A stretch of DNA of 5,879 nt from Synergistaceae bacterium (lineage in GTDB: Bacteria; Synergistota; Synergistia; Synergistales; Aminobacteriaceae). Both the position numbers and the translations under genes were made by a program. The notes under the pieces were generated by a model. It was not told the origin of the DNA. It worked only from the letters and a program-made list of their open reading frames with translations, and ran no database searches. Numbering within the stretch: position 1 is the first letter of the stretch; each line of letters begins with the position of its first letter. The DNA lies in the NCBI GenBank assembly GCA_017446645.1, contig JAFSQO010000076.1, positions 1 to 5,879 on the forward strand, read 5' to 3'. This document shows positions 5,503-5,879 of this stretch, piece after piece.

Positions 5503-5879
5503 GATGATTCTTCCTCCTCAGCATTTTTATTTTCTGTCCTGATATGAATTAATTCATCTGCTAGGACTTCAAAATAAGTAACATAACACGACTTTAACGT
5601 GCTTGGTTTTCTCAATGAGAGTCTCAGGGTCTCAAAGACTGGATTTATTTTTGTGCCGTCAGAATGTTTCAGAACGAATACTAAATAAGTCTCTGTAATG
5701 ATTTCAAGAAATTTTTTTCGTAACGGCGTATTTATGTTCTTGTACAGCTCCCTGTGAAAATCTGCCTGGTTCGTTATTAGTGAGAGTTCCGTCAGTCTTT
5801 CGCAGGAAAAGTTTTTTATGGCTTCAAGTTCAAGCAGTGACATATCTGTGAATAAATCTTTTATTGCCTCGTCATCAAG
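5496..5879 (-). CDS. Partial gene, 3' end only; unrecognised protein with FCD-like features
   Basis: The reading frame is open to the window edge: 127 residues are visible and the true start lies outside. An in-frame ATG at 5843 has no ribosome binding site, and 12 codons continue beyond it, so it is probably internal. I do not recognise the protein with confidence. It is soluble and mostly helical-looking, with an acidic tail (NAEEEESS). The stretch ADFHRELYKNINTPL (39-53) resembles the FHxxLxxxxxNPxL core of FCD domains. From its His42, later positions align with the neighbouring GntR protein's metal sites at nearly the same spacing: +40 against +42, and +62 against +64. However, those positions are Phe82 and Glu104, and the first ligand position is Gln38. 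The remaining length after FH is also similar (85 against 78 residues). It may therefore be a second, metal-site-degenerate FCD regulator. Its stop overlaps the gntR start by seven bases, so the two are probably co-expressed. Confidence 0.65.
   Translation of the reverse strand, partial: LDDEAIKDLFTDMSLLELEAIKNFSCERLTELSLITNQADFHRELYKNINTPLRKKFLEIITETYLVFVLKHSDGTKINPVFETLRLSLRKPSTLKSCYVTYFEVLADELIHIRTENKNAEEEESSC
5544..5557. repeat. 14-base perfect palindrome upstream of gntR
   Basis: ATGAATTAATTCAT is a perfect inverted repeat centred about 48 bases before the gntR start, inside the 3' end of the overlapping upstream gene. It could be an autoregulatory operator, but it is AT-only at its core, lies in coding sequence, and a palindrome of this size can easily arise by chance in a window of this length. 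Confidence 0.25.

Overview
The window looks like a piece of an anaerobic, dicarboxylate-using bacterial chromosome. It carries a TRAP-type transporter, an oxygen-sensitive-type Fe-S hydro-lyase pair of the L(+)-tartrate dehydratase / class I fumarase family, and an SLC13 carboxylate permease. Coding density is high, the gaps are short and AT-rich, Shine-Dalgarno sites are strong (GGAGG or GGGGG), and base composition is moderately AT-leaning by eye. This mix is common in Synergistota and in some anaerobic Bacillota. I lean towards Synergistota, but this is a low-confidence inference from gene content only.

Layout. Positions 2-1285 (+) hold a complete TRAP large permease subunit (DctM type), presumably the last gene of a TRAP operon whose other genes lie before the window. 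It ends at a GU-rich hairpin (1301-1328) and converges on a minus-strand run that fills the rest. In transcription order (right to left) that run is: the 3' part of an unrecognised gene with FCD-like features (5496-5879, open at the window edge); a GntR/FCD-family repressor overlapping it by 7 bases (4861-5502); a 126-base gap with a good sigma70-type promoter and a possible GntR operator; an SLC13/DASS permease (3460-4734); a TtdA-like alpha subunit (2539-3429); a TtdB-like beta subunit coupled to it through TAATG (1904-2539); a rho-independent terminator (1858-1888); and a small HD-domain phosphohydrolase (1329-1823).

How they work together (inference): the permease brings in a C4-dicarboxylate, most likely L-tartrate and perhaps in exchange for succinate. 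The TtdAB-like enzyme dehydrates it to oxaloacetate, and the GntR protein controls the permease-ttdAB transcript. The E. coli ttd cluster pairs the same enzyme and transporter classes with a LysR-type regulator, so this would be the same catabolic idea under a different regulator. A fumarase role is the main alternative. The TRAP system on the other strand could be a second carboxylate importer, but nothing visible fixes its substrate.

No stretch above 300 bases lacks a gene. I found no tRNA, rRNA, CRISPR array or insertion sequence. The window reads as ordinary catabolic chromosome. The least explained item is the truncated FCD-like gene at the right edge.
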